Assembly (NCBI RefSeq): GCF_003020115.1
Contig: NZ_PYFX01000028.1
Location: 1-39,007 of the forward strand
Length of the DNA: 39,007 nucleotides
Source: Bradyrhizobium sp. MOS002
GTDB lineage: Bacteria; Pseudomonadota; Alphaproteobacteria; Rhizobiales; Xanthobacteraceae
Reading direction: 5' to 3'
Under the pieces are notes generated by a model, which was not told the origin of the DNA, made no database searches, and saw only the letters and a list, made by a program, of their open reading frames with translations. Positions 17,693-26,931 of this stretch are shown piece by piece. How positions within the stretch are numbered: position 1 is the stretch's first letter; each line of letters opens with the position of its first letter. A program made the position numbers and the translations under genes.

Positions 17693-18795
17693 TCAGCTGC
17701 CCCCTGCGCGCTGAGCGCTGGCTCGAGAACGACCGCCCTCCTGCGCTTCGACCGGAACCTTTGGCCGAACGAGATGCTGGGCTTCTCGATGAGCGCATAA
17801 GTCGACCAGCTGACCAGGATCGACAGCGCTGCGACCAGCGCGGCGAAAGCAGCCCATCCCAGCGGTCCATCACCGAGCCAGACGAGCCGATGGATCCAGA
17901 CGATCACAAATGGCGACATCAAATAGACCGAATAGCTGATGGTTCCCACGAACGCCATCGAGCGCCAGGCCAACCGCTCACCGAACGCCGCAAACGCGAT
18001 GAAGACGAGCGCAGCGCAGACATAAGCCGCCCCGATCGAATAGCTGTAGAAGAAGTTCTCCTGATAGACGCCGCCGAACCGCCTCTCCGCCAGCGTGGCG
18101 GCGAAGATCGCATAGAACACCGTGCATATGGCGACGTGCGACCATCGCAGCTTTCCGCCGATGACGGTGTCGCGGATGACCTTGCCCAGGAACATCGCCG
18201 AGAGGTTCAGCCCAACCTCCATCACCGACGACACCGTCCTGCTTTCGACCAGAAGTGCGGCGGCTGTCCCGACCAGCGCCGCAGCAATGACGATCGCGAC
18301 GGCCGTCAAGCGCCGGTTCAGCAATCTCATCGCGAAAAGGACGGTGCATCCGACATAGAACAGGAGCTCGATCGCCAAGGTCCAGTAGAAGACCCAGAGG
18401 TTCGGGATGTTGACGAAAGTCTGCAGCATCGTCACGTTCGCGATGACCTGCGACAACGGATAGGTATTGGACTCCAGCATCTGCATCGTGACGAGCCCGA
18501 TCACCATCGAGGTCCAGTACGCCGGATAGAGCCGAAAGAAGCGGCTGATCGTGAAATCGCGCACGGGAGTAGCACTGTCCGGAAAGCTGAACGGGATGAC
18601 GAATCCGCTGACGAAGAAGAACAGCACGACTCCGAACCGACCGAAGTTCATGTAGTAGCCGATCGCGTCATGGAAGACCCAATAATAGGCGCCGGTGGGG
18701 TGCTTCTGGACGATCACCTCGAACACGTGCTGGAACAGCACCGCCAGCACGGCAATGCCGCGCAGCGTATCGATGAATGCAAGCCGCTTGTGCAT
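17689..18795 (-). CDS. Acyltransferase family 3 membrane protein
   Basis: About 368 residues from the ATG at 18793-18795, which has an AGGTGA Shine-Dalgarno about nine bases upstream. The reading frame stays open further upstream, but that would run into the Wzy-like gene, so the inner start is preferred. Family marks are FIDTLRGIAVLAVLFQHVFE, GVVLFFFVSGFVIPFSF, FTISRFFRLYPAYW and ISYSVYLMSPFVIVW. About ten membrane helices. It lies 19 bases after the polymerase gene and overlaps the next acyltransferase by four bases, so all three are probably one transcript. Confidence 0.9.
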   Translation of the reverse strand: MHKRLAFIDTLRGIAVLAVLFQHVFEVIVQKHPTGAYYWVFHDAIGYYMNFGRFGVVLFFFVSGFVIPFSFPDSATPVRDFTISRFFRLYPAYWTSMVIGLVTMQMLESNTYPLSQVIANVTMLQTFVNIPNLWVFYWTLAIELLFYVGCTVLFAMRLLNRRLTAVAIVIAAALVGTAAALLVESRTVSSVMEVGLNLSAMFLGKVIRDTVIGGKLRWSHVAICTVFYAIFAATLAERRFGGVYQENFFYSYSIGAAYVCAALVFIAFAAFGERLAWRSMAFVGTISYSVYLMSPFVIVWIHRLVWLGDGPLGWAAFAALVAALSILVSWSTYALIEKPSISFGQRFRSKRRRAVVLEPALSAQGAAE

Positions 18796-18814
18796 CAAGA
18801 TTTCACCTGTCCGA

Positions 18815-20149
18815 CTATGCTGGCCTCGGCGCATCCGCACCGAAATAGCGTACTGCCTTTTTCCGCCCGACAAGATCCCGATCCGACAGGCTCGCCGCGC
18901 CACGATGGTGTAGCGAGCCCGCCGCCTTGCGCGAGAACACTTCACTGAAGCTCAGGGCGATGATGAGCAGGCCGGATGCCGGGCCGTAGTTCAAGACCGT
19001 GATAGTGAACATGTTCACGACGAAAAGCAGGGTGAGCTTGTAGACGTCGGTTGCAGCAAACGTGGCGCGGAATACAAGGACCATGAACGCGACAAATGGG
19101 AGCCCAAACATCAGGTACGTCCCGATGTAAAAGTTGTCGACCGGCACCCAATACGACGCCAATGGCGAAAACAGCTGCTGCGGGTAGTTAAAGCACCCAG
19201 CGCCACAGCCCGTTATCAACCCGATCGGCATCAGCTGGCTCAGGTACACAAACGGCAATTGCCAGCTGTTGTTGATGCGGTCCAGGATGCTGAACAAGGT
19301 TGTATGCGGGACCGCAACAGTACCGGATGCGATCCAGATCATCAGAAATGGAACCAGGATCGCGGCGAACGACCACAGAGCAATGCCGCGAACTGTCGCA
19401 AAGCGCGAGGACTCCGGCAGCATCCGTACGACGAGTAAGAGCAACAAATAAAACGCGAGAACAATCAGGGTGGTTTTACTGGTCGTCAGGACAACCGCGT
19501 AGACGGCAATCGATCCAAATGCCAGATTCCAAATCGTGCTCTTGCGAATGGATGTGATCGCAAACGAGACCAGAATGAAGAACGCAGCCATGGTGTTATC
19601 AGCCGCAAAACCCATCAGGCGCTGGTCGTCGGCGCCATAGGCCCACCATAGGCGGCCAGCCTCGCGAACGGCTCCGAAAGATTCGTATTTGAACCCGACC
19701 CAAGGCATGACGTAAAACTTGGTCAAGAACACTCCGATCAAGGAGAGATAAAACGTAGCGGCGATCACCGCGAGCAATCTGCGGTATGAGCCGAGGCTTG
19801 CATCACAGAAGCAGAAGCCCACAAAAACCGGCAACATCATTTTGAACGACGACATCGCGGCGTTGGCGGTGCCCAGCATAAAATAGCCAAGCACGATGGA
19901 CAGAATGATCTGGAGCAGCACCAGGAATGCCAGGACGCTGCGTTGTCGCACGATGAACTGCAGGATGAACTGAACGAGACAAACGAGAGCGACCGCGTCA
20001 GGAATGTACCACAGCGCATCCAGATGCATGATGCTCGTATAGTATCGCATGACGCCGCCAAAGGCGTCGCGTATGAGGTAGACCCCAAGCGCGATCGCTT
20101 CGATACTGACGCTAACGACCGTGATCTGTTGGCGTTGAATGCGATCCAT
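18815..20149 (-). CDS. Wzy-like polysaccharide polymerase / O-antigen ligase-like membrane protein
   Basis: A 444-residue polytopic membrane protein with about 11-12 helices and a large periplasmic loop around residues 270-340 (MIWIASGTVAVPHTTLF to SYWVPVDNFYIGTYLMFG). The topology, the VDNFYIGTYLMFG element and its position among flippases and glycosyltransferases point to the Wzy/Waa-type polymerase that joins repeat units in the periplasm. Such proteins have very little sequence conservation, so this rests on topology and context. It sits 7 bases after one acyltransferase and 19 before the next in a tight left-facing operon. No other Wzy candidate is in the window. Confidence 0.78.
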   Translation of the reverse strand: MDRIQRQQITVVSVSIEAIALGVYLIRDAFGGVMRYYTSIMHLDALWYIPDAVALVCLVQFILQFIVRQRSVLAFLVLLQIILSIVLGYFMLGTANAAMSSFKMMLPVFVGFCFCDASLGSYRRLLAVIAATFYLSLIGVFLTKFYVMPWVGFKYESFGAVREAGRLWWAYGADDQRLMGFAADNTMAAFFILVSFAITSIRKSTIWNLAFGSIAVYAVVLTTSKTTLIVLAFYLLLLLVVRMLPESSRFATVRGIALWSFAAILVPFLMIWIASGTVAVPHTTLFSILDRINNSWQLPFVYLSQLMPIGLITGCGAGCFNYPQQLFSPLASYWVPVDNFYIGTYLMFGLPFVAFMVLVFRATFAATDVYKLTLLFVVNMFTITVLNYGPASGLLIIALSFSEVFSRKAAGSLHHRGAASLSDRDLVGRKKAVRYFGADAPRPA

Positions 20150-20156
20150 GACGAGC

Positions 20157-21368
20157 TCAGTTCAGCGGTGGCGCCGAGGGCGCCGCTGCGCCGCCCAGCC
20201 TCGAACGACTCCCGGCCATGTTTCGGAACAGTTTGCCCCCCGGAATTTCGACATGCAGATATGTAAAGTGCGAGACGACCAGAACTGCAGCCAGTGAGAC
20301 GCAGAGATTAAGTGTTGCTGGCAACCCGGCACTGACCGCATCAAGCGCTGCAATCCGGGCAGGTCCAAGCGCGCGTACGAAGTACTCGGCGAACAGCACG
20401 ACTATCGAATGCACCATGTAGATGGAATACGATCTCCGCCCCAGCCACACCAGAGGCCTAGCTACGAGCATGCGGGGAATAAATGCAGCATTCGGGAATG
20501 CAAGCAAGCTGCCGAGAAAGGCCGCAAAGATCAATGGTGCTAGGAAGCTCGCGGGCGGATAGGCCTCCACGACGGAAACCAGGACTATGCTCGCGATCAT
20601 AGTAAAGAGCTGAATTCCTCCTTGCACTGTAGGATGCATGCCGGGCCGCATGCGCTCCACGAGCATGACCGTGAGGACGCCTAGGAAGAAGCTGACAAAA
20701 CAGCGTAAAACCCCGAAGTCGGTCTGAAGCCCAAGACTTGGCTTATCGAGCACAAATGTTATGACGAACAGGCTTCCGACCACCAGGAGCCCTGCACATG
20801 CATATAGATAGCTCAACGAACGCATCCGTTGAGCAAACAATATCACCAACCCAAACACGAGATAGGTGTAGAACTCGACGCTAATGCTCCAGCTTGGAGC
20901 ATTCCAGCTCAGGTAATCGATTGGGCCCATTGAATGCAGAAGGAAGATGTTCAGGACGAAGGAGGAGAAATTATTGACTTCGAAGGCCGCCGGAGCAGCG
21001 ATCACGAGGCCCGCCGCGACTAGTCCGATGCGCAAAAGGCGGAACAGAAGGCCGGCCAGCAGCGTGACAAGATGCAGGGGATAGACACGCGCAAACCGCC
21101 TTAGCATGAACTCACGAAGGGAGAATCGCCCGAAGTCACCACGGACATAACTGAGTGACATGACGATGCCGCTGAGCACAAAGAACAAGTCGACGAGAAG
21201 CCAGGCGCTCCTGAAGAACGAGCAATTGATCCAGGCGTTGTGCGGGAAGACCGCGAGGAACGTTGGCATCAAGAGGAGGTGGTGAATGACTACTGAGACC
21301 GCTGCAATGCCCCTGATGCTATCAAGCGGTAAAACATGAGCCTTCTCACGATGAACAAACTCAGCCAA
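20157..21368 (-). CDS. Acyltransferase family 3 membrane protein
   Basis: A 403-residue acyltransferase-3 protein, first gene of the left-facing operon. Visible marks: LDSIRGIAAVSVVIHHLLLMP with the conserved His pair, LLVDLFFVLSGIVMSLSY, MLRRFARVYPLHLVTLL, NAPSWSISVEFYTYL and YSIYMVHSIVVLF. About ten membrane helices; the C-terminal end is a proline/alanine-rich tail. SWSISVEF resembles the SPAWSISAELF segment of the acyltransferase at 12707, suggesting these two are closer to each other than to the other two. The acyl donor and target are unknown. Confidence 0.9.
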   Translation of the reverse strand: MAEFVHREKAHVLPLDSIRGIAAVSVVIHHLLLMPTFLAVFPHNAWINCSFFRSAWLLVDLFFVLSGIVMSLSYVRGDFGRFSLREFMLRRFARVYPLHLVTLLAGLLFRLLRIGLVAAGLVIAAPAAFEVNNFSSFVLNIFLLHSMGPIDYLSWNAPSWSISVEFYTYLVFGLVILFAQRMRSLSYLYACAGLLVVGSLFVITFVLDKPSLGLQTDFGVLRCFVSFFLGVLTVMLVERMRPGMHPTVQGGIQLFTMIASIVLVSVVEAYPPASFLAPLIFAAFLGSLLAFPNAAFIPRMLVARPLVWLGRRSYSIYMVHSIVVLFAEYFVRALGPARIAALDAVSAGLPATLNLCVSLAAVLVVSHFTYLHVEIPGGKLFRNMAGSRSRLGGAAAPSAPPLN

Positions 21369-21806
21369 GTCGATGTCCCAATTCTATGCGCTGCCCTCTC
21401 GTATCAACTTGCAGGCGCTTCAATTATCTCCGCGACGTGACTTGGAGCAGCGGCTCGCAAAGAAATCATCGCTTACGTCGAACAACACTGCCTATCCCCT
21501 GATTTGCGAGAGCGATTCATGATCGCCGGTGTTTGCGGGCAAAGTGTGCGCAAAATTCGGCGTTGTTGCGATGCAAGATAAAGCGGCACATCGGTCCATG
21601 CCACGTGCTATAGCGGGTGGCATTCGTTCCAATGCTGTTTGCAAAAATTGTGAGCAGAGCTGCGTGCCTCTTAGACATCGCGGGTAGCGCCATGTGCGGA
21701 GCCGGTCTCGCGAAAACGGTTTTCGATGCAACTTTTGCGGCGCACAAAAATTGACACAGTTCCTTGCCAAGTTACGGAGGGCGGCGACCCGCGATCAAGA
21801 GGACGA
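21369..21806. promoter_or_regulatory. Divergent intergenic region
   Basis: 438 bases between the left-facing acyltransferase/polymerase operon and the right-facing secreted-protein/co-polymerase genes. A TTGACA (21751-21756) could be a -35 element for the rightward genes, but no good -10 is seen at the right distance. No gene recognised here. Confidence 0.4.
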
Positions 21807-22370
21807 ATGAATTGGACATTGACATACCGTTGCGGCGCTTCAGCAAGGTTAGCCGCCCTCTGGCTGCAATGTGCGATGCTGACGTGGAGCGTTGATTCCT
21901 GCTTTGCTCAGTGCGTAGAGTTTTCCGATCGTGCTCCGCGGGCGGAATTGGACGCATTCGCAAAGTCGCCCTCATCTCTGCTGCAGAAGCTTCGCAACGA
22001 GAAGGATAAGCTCAGCTCTCGCCTCGCTGCCTATATAGTCTCTGATCCTTCGGTGTTGCCCTCCGTGCAGACACTAATCTCTGAGGCGCCCTCCGCCGAT
22101 CGTTCGGCGATCGGCGAAGCACTGCGAATGGCCGAAGCGAGATGCACGCTCACGAAGCCGGACATCGCACAAAAGATCAGGAATTTCACTCAAAGGCTGG
22201 GCGATCTCGCCGTAAAGGGAGGATATTCAGCCGCCAACGCGGACGATCCTGGTGCGCGGCCTGTGTCACGCGACAAGCAAGTTGGGCAGCCGCGCGGCGG
22301 AGGTCTCTTAGAAGGCGAAGGCAAGACTAAACTGATCGACCCGTTCAAGCCTCTCCCGCTTCCGCGCTAA
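21807..22370 (+). CDS. Small secreted protein upstream of the BY-kinase
   Basis: About 187 residues from the ATG at 21807 (AAGAGGA at 21797-21803, spacing a little short). The frame is open further upstream, but only this start places a signal-peptide-like N-terminus first: basic residues, then a hydrophobic stretch to CFAQC. Two predicted helices follow (PSSLLQKLRNEKDKL and TLTKPDIAQKIRNFTQRL), and the C-terminus is Gly/Pro-rich. It is immediately upstream of the Wzc/ExoP gene, probably in its transcript. I do not recognise the family. It lacks the polysaccharide-export domain of Wza-type channels, so it is not the outer-membrane exporter. A periplasmic accessory to export is inferred from position only. 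Confidence 0.7.
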   Translation: MNWTLTYRCGASARLAALWLQCAMLTWSVDSCFAQCVEFSDRAPRAELDAFAKSPSSLLQKLRNEKDKLSSRLAAYIVSDPSVLPSVQTLISEAPSADRSAIGEALRMAEARCTLTKPDIAQKIRNFTQRLGDLAVKGGYSAANADDPGARPVSRDKQVGQPRGGGLLEGEGKTKLIDPFKPLPLPR

Positions 22371-22397
22371 TCGACCCTCATAAGTAGAAACTATTAG

Positions 22398-24629
22398 ATG
22401 TACCAGCCGAGAGAACAATTTCACTCAGGGACTAAGTTTGGCATCGAGTTCGGCGGGACGGTCCTCAGCTTCGACCGCATGGGGAACGTTCTACGCCGGC
22501 AATGGCCTCTCATCGCAACTGCCGTCGGCGGTTCGCTTGCACTTGTCATTGTCTACCTTGCATTGGCGAAGCCGATTTATACCGCCAACGCTCGCATTAT
22601 GATGGATACCCGACAAACTCAGGTTTTGGAGAAGGAAGGGGGCACGAACAGCGCCTTGATTGACCCGGGCTTCGTCGACAGCCAAGTCGAGATTATCAAC
22701 TCTGACGATCTCATCCTCTCCGTTGTCCGTCGCTTGCGGTTGGCTGACGATCCAGAGTTCAACGGGTCGAGCCAAGGCGTGCTCCCCACTATCAGCGGCA
22801 AAGTCACGGGGCTTTTCGGCTCCAGCAAACCACCGTCACAGGAGCGCATCGAACATGCGGTGGTCGAGTCCATCCAAGGCAATTTAAGAGTTGAGCGGCT
22901 TCTAACAACATACGTGCTCTCGCTCAGTTATCGCGCACATAGCCCGGACAAGGCGGCCAAGATCGCAAATGCCATCGCGAATGCCTATCTCGTCGGCGCA
23001 TTGGAGGCGAAATATCAGTCCACCAAGCGGGCGACAGAATGGCTTCAGCAACGTAGCGTTGAGCTGAGTGAGCAAGCAACCGCGAGCGACCGTGCGGTGC
23101 AGGCCTTCAAGGCCGAGCACAATATCGTCGGCACCAGCCGTGGCCTGATGTCTGAGCAGCAACTGTCGGATCTGAACACCCAACTGCTGCAAGCGCGGGG
23201 GGCAACCGCCGAAGCAAAGGCGCGCCTCGACCGGATCGACGCTATTTCCGACCAGGACCTTGCCCAGCCGACAGTGACGGATGCGCTGAACAACTCCGTG
23301 ATTACCCGCTTGCGCGCTCAGTATCTCGACCTAGCCGCCCAATATGCCGATTGGTCCAGACGCTACGGCAAGACCCACCTTGCGGCTGTAAACCTCGCCA
23401 ACAAGATGGAAGAATTGCGCAAGAATATTGCTGACGAACTTCATCGGATCGGAGACGCGTATCGCAGTGATTACGAGATCGCAAAAAGCCGCGAGGCGTC
23501 TCTCGAGAAAAGCATGAAAGAGCTCGTCGCCCAAGCTGGTAACAAGGGCCAAGCAGAGGTCAAGCTCCGGGACCTCGAAAGTGCGGCGGATACCTATCGC
23601 AATCTCTACAATAGCTTCCTGGAAAAACTGCAAAGCGCCACTCAGAATCAGAGCTTCCCGCTCAGCGAGGCCCGCCTGATCAGTACGGCTACGACGCCTG
23701 ATCGCAAAAGTTCGCCGCGGTCGGTTCTGGCTTTGGTTGGTGGCTTGGTCGGCGGGCTCTGCTTGGGTTTGGGCGCCGCTTTTGCCCGCGAGCTGCTCAA
23801 CGATGTGCTGCGGACTCCCGCAGAGGTGGAGGAGGAACTCGGAGTGAAGTGCCTCGGGGTCCTTCCGGATATTCGCCCGGCGGAAAGGCGAGGCGGATTG
23901 TTCGGAACTTCCGCCAAAGGCAGCATGCCTGGAGTGACACGGTATGTGGTCGATCATCCGTTCTCGCGGTTTGCCGAAACGTTGCGCAACATCAAGGTTT
24001 CGATCGATGTTGCGCGCATGAGCCGGGAGATCAAGGTCATCGGCATCGTATCGTCGCTGCCGAAAGAGGGGAAAACGACCGTTGCGGCCAACTTCGCCCA
24101 GCTGATCGCCATGACAGGGCACCGCGCCGTCCTGATCGACGGCGATTTGCATACGCGCTCACTCACGCGTGAGCTTTCACCTAACGCCAACAGCGGACTG
24201 GTCGAAGCCCTCAGTGATCCGGCCGCCTTCGGCCATTACGTGCAGCGAAGCACCGAGACCGGCCTCGATTTCCTGCCTTCCGTCGTTGCTTCACGCATGG
24301 TCAATTCGGCCGACCTCATAGCGTCGAAAGCGATGGCCGACTTGCTTGCGGTGCTCCGCGAGCAGTACGAATATATCATCATTGACCTCGCCCCAGTGAT
24401 GCCGGTGGCGGATTCCAAGGCATTCAGTCCGCTCATCGACGCCATGGTTTATGTCATCGAATGGGGATCAACCACGCGCGCTGCAGTTCAAGAGTCCGTC
24501 TCGGGATCAGAAGTGCTTCAGAAGAAGTTGTTGGGTGCCGTTTTGAATCGCGCAGACCCCAAAATGCTTGGTCGCATCGAGGCGTATAAGGGCAAGCACC
24601 GCAACAGCTACTACGTCGAAAGCGCCTGA
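22398..24629 (+). CDS. Polysaccharide co-polymerase with BY-kinase domain (Wzc/ExoP type)
   Basis: A 743-residue inner-membrane protein that controls chain length and export. First membrane helix about residues 32-58, followed by a periplasmic Wzz-type region with long coiled-coil helices (about 170-400). A second helix with the PxxP-type approach (TTPDRKSSPRSVLALVGGLVGG) is near residues 430-460. The cytoplasmic tyrosine kinase has Walker A at P555-T561 (PKEGKTT), Walker A' with D581/D583 (VLIDGDL) and Walker B with D663 (YIIIDLAP). The C-terminal tyrosine tail is short: Y730, Y738 and Y739. It partners the Wzy-like polymerase and probably an outer-membrane channel encoded elsewhere. Fusion of Wzz and kinase domains is the normal proteobacterial form. 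Confidence 0.93.
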   Translation: MYQPREQFHSGTKFGIEFGGTVLSFDRMGNVLRRQWPLIATAVGGSLALVIVYLALAKPIYTANARIMMDTRQTQVLEKEGGTNSALIDPGFVDSQVEIINSDDLILSVVRRLRLADDPEFNGSSQGVLPTISGKVTGLFGSSKPPSQERIEHAVVESIQGNLRVERLLTTYVLSLSYRAHSPDKAAKIANAIANAYLVGALEAKYQSTKRATEWLQQRSVELSEQATASDRAVQAFKAEHNIVGTSRGLMSEQQLSDLNTQLLQARGATAEAKARLDRIDAISDQDLAQPTVTDALNNSVITRLRAQYLDLAAQYADWSRRYGKTHLAAVNLANKMEELRKNIADELHRIGDAYRSDYEIAKSREASLEKSMKELVAQAGNKGQAEVKLRDLESAADTYRNLYNSFLEKLQSATQNQSFPLSEARLISTATTPDRKSSPRSVLALVGGLVGGLCLGLGAAFARELLNDVLRTPAEVEEELGVKCLGVLPDIRPAERRGGLFGTSAKGSMPGVTRYVVDHPFSRFAETLRNIKVSIDVARMSREIKVIGIVSSLPKEGKTTVAANFAQLIAMTGHRAVLIDGDLHTRSLTRELSPNANSGLVEALSDPAAFGHYVQRSTETGLDFLPSVVASRMVNSADLIASKAMADLLAVLREQYEYIIIDLAPVMPVADSKAFSPLIDAMVYVIEWGSTTRAAVQESVSGSEVLQKKLLGAVLNRADPKMLGRIEAYKGKHRNSYYVESA

Positions 24630-25133
24630 CCGAAGCCGGCGACCTTGAGGATTTCGCCTGCCGTTTGCATGCGGACGGCCACCATACCGCAGGCTCTCGC
24701 CACGGGCGTGAATGGGCCGTCCGTGCATCGATGTGGCAGGCTTGGGCGCGCTTCGAGCGACTTCATTCCAAACGACCGCCCGCTGTGGACAGAATTTGCG
24801 CGCGGCATAGACCGCCTGAATAATCCTCTCCGCCGCCACACTGGCAACAAGACCTAACAACCGGCTTTGCAAGAGGGATTTGGATGGGAGTGATCGCGTG
24901 CGCGCGCGTGGCGGACGCCCGTATTCGTCCGGAATCCACAAATTGCGCTTGTTGCCCTAAGCACCAATGATCAGTTGATTGTAGGCGCCGCGACAAAGTG
25001 GGCGCTCGTGATCCTCGGTTCCAAGCCGTAAGCTGATCGATGTTGGGGATGTGTGTCGGGCCTGGCACCTTTCCTTTCGAGTTCCTTTAGGCTACCGTAT
25101 GGTCATATTCTTGGTGTTTTTCGGCAGGTCGGA
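24630..25133. other. Region without a recognised gene
   Basis: About 500 bases after the BY-kinase. Short open frames exist on both strands, but none has family features, a good ribosome site or convincing composition. Confidence 0.4.
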
Positions 25134-25421
25134 ATGCTGGTCGCCCTCATCGTTTTGAGCGTTTGGGTTCTTCTCAACATCCTTTTCGTGTTGATAGTGG
25201 TTCCCCCGCGCAAGCCGGGCCGCCAGCCCAGCCCGCTGGCAACGACGCTGTCCCCTGCGCCCATCGACCGAACTGGGGGCCAACACGAGCAGCAGGAGGC
25301 GTTCTCGCTACGCCACGTCATGGCCTCGGTAGCAATGGGAGCGTTGTTCGTCTTGGTGCCTCCCCTGCTTGCGCTGCGTGATGCAATCGCGCGGTTCTTC
25401 AGGAGCCCGCCGAGAGCCTAG
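25134..25421 (+). CDS. Small hypothetical membrane protein
   Basis: A 95-residue protein from the ATG at 25134. An in-frame GTG at 25053, with GGGGA shortly upstream, would give 122 residues, and the choice is open. The N-terminal hydrophobic segment (VALIVLSVWVLLNILFVLIVV) and a second near the C-terminus (VAMGALFVLVPPLLAL) flank a Pro/Gln-rich soluble stretch. I do not recognise the family. It lies between the BY-kinase and the convergent priming transferase, so a link to polysaccharide export is possible but unsupported. Confidence 0.5.
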   Translation: MLVALIVLSVWVLLNILFVLIVVPPRKPGRQPSPLATTLSPAPIDRTGGQHEQQEAFSLRHVMASVAMGALFVLVPPLLALRDAIARFFRSPPRA

Positions 25422-25500
25422 AGGTGAGCCTCTCGCGGAGCCGCGTGACCGCGCCTCGTTGTCAAGGCTGGCCCGCTCAAACGTCACGGCCCCTGTTTCC

Positions 25501-26931
25501 TTAGTAGGCTTCCTGGAACATGACGGCCGACGCCGTCCGCGCCATGATTTTCAGATCGAGCCAGATACTCCAATTGCTGACGTACCAGACGTCGTATTCC
25601 ACCCTTTTTTCCATCAGATCGATCGTCGGCGTTTCCCCGCGGAAGCCGTTGACCTGCGCCCAGCCTGTCAGGCCCGGCTTCATGTGGTGGCGGTAGACGT
25701 ATTTGCTGATGAGCTCGTCGTAGTAATTGTCATGGGCGAGCGCATGCGGGCGCGGCCCGACCAGGGACATGTCGCCGCGCAAGACATTCCAAAGCTGCGG
25801 CAACTCGTCGATGCTTGTCATGCGAAGGAAACGCCCGATCTTGGTAACCCGGGCGTCCCCCTTGCTTGCCTGGATGACGGTCTGGCCATTCTCGCTGACT
25901 GTCATGGTCCGAAACTTCCATATCTCGAAGACCCTGCCGTTAAACCCGCGTCGGGACTGTCGGAAGATGGCGGTACCGGGAGAACCAAGTTTGATCAAAG
26001 CGGCAACGGTCAGCAGCAACGGCGCGAGTATAACCAGTGCTAGGCAGGCCACCCCCACATCCAGACAGCGCTTCTGCAGACGCTCAAACACACTGAGCGG
26101 CGGCCGCTGGATCTCCACCGCCACGGTTCCGCTGACCGGCAGGTACGGCCGCGAAACCAGGTCCGCGATCGAATCGTCCGGCAGAAGACGGACGGGCTGG
26201 GGCACGGCGCGCAGATAGGGCCCTATCTTCCGAACCATCGGCAATTCGTTCCAATCGATTGCAAGCAGATATTCATCGACGTCAACTGCCCGCGACTGCC
26301 GAATGACATCGCGGATCTGACGCTCCCAATGGTCATCGCCGCTGTCATCCCCAAGTACGAAATGGCGTACGACATCGAAGCCATTCCTGCGCAGATCCTT
26401 GAAGCGGCGTGAGGTGAAATCGAGCGGCTTCAAGCTCAACAGGATCACCTTGCGATCGACCAGACGGCTTCTGGCGTAATTTGTCCCAAGCACAACCGGC
26501 CAGAGAAAACGCAGACTGATCAATCCGGCGCCGCCGATGGCCGCAAAAATGATCACTGTTCCGCGAGACAAATTGTCGGTCGACTTCAATAGAAAAGCAG
26601 CGACGGCGAGAAACGTCAGCGACGTCAACCAGATGAAAACGGCCTTGCGGAGCTGCCAGACGACATTCAGCAGACGGTGCGTGGCATAGACGTCTTGGAA
26701 ATACGCAAGCGCCACGAACACCGCGCCGACAATCAGTCCTGCCCCCATGGATACGCCGTCGCCAGTGGAGGCAAGCGCGACATTGTAAAGCGCCGCCCCT
26801 GCACCATAACTGAACAGGATCAGCAGCAGGTCAGCAGCGATGATGACGATCTGAAAAGGCCGCTGAAGAGCCGTGCCGCGCGTTGAGGACAGTGCACCAG
26901 CGCCTTCAGAACCATAAGTTGCAACAGCCAT
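25501..26931 (-). CDS. Priming polyprenyl-phosphate sugar phosphotransferase (WcaJ/ExoY-type, PHPT family)
   Basis: A 476-residue inner-membrane enzyme that starts each repeat unit by moving a sugar-1-phosphate, probably glucose or galactose, from a UDP-sugar to undecaprenyl phosphate. Four N-terminal helices (about 25-145) and a CoA-binding-like middle domain precede the C-terminal catalytic domain. The latter begins at RLQKRCLDVGVA with a membrane-dipping helix, then has FEIWKFRTM, RMTSIDELPQLWNVLRGDMSLVGPRP and KPGLTGWAQVNG; the DELPQ acidic residue and the SLVGPRP loop are conserved family features. The ATG at 26929-26931 has AGAGG upstream. It is divergent from the phosphatase gene across nearly 600 bases. 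This is the entry point of the pathway and a natural control point. Confidence 0.93.
   Translation of the reverse strand: MAVATYGSEGAGALSSTRGTALQRPFQIVIIAADLLLILFSYGAGAALYNVALASTGDGVSMGAGLIVGAVFVALAYFQDVYATHRLLNVVWQLRKAVFIWLTSLTFLAVAAFLLKSTDNLSRGTVIIFAAIGGAGLISLRFLWPVVLGTNYARSRLVDRKVILLSLKPLDFTSRRFKDLRRNGFDVVRHFVLGDDSGDDHWERQIRDVIRQSRAVDVDEYLLAIDWNELPMVRKIGPYLRAVPQPVRLLPDDSIADLVSRPYLPVSGTVAVEIQRPPLSVFERLQKRCLDVGVACLALVILAPLLLTVAALIKLGSPGTAIFRQSRRGFNGRVFEIWKFRTMTVSENGQTVIQASKGDARVTKIGRFLRMTSIDELPQLWNVLRGDMSLVGPRPHALAHDNYYDELISKYVYRHHMKPGLTGWAQVNGFRGETPTIDLMEKRVEYDVWYVSNWSIWLDLKIMARTASAVMFQEAY

Noticed and set aside
17572..18948. Right-facing open frame of 458 residues
   Set aside because: It lies antisense to two clear acyltransferase genes and is made almost wholly of Arg, Asp, His, Glu and Gln, which is typical of a GC-rich shadow frame.
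24507..24941. Left-facing open frame after the BY-kinase
   Set aside because: It overlaps the 3' end of the BY-kinase gene in antisense and has no features of its own.
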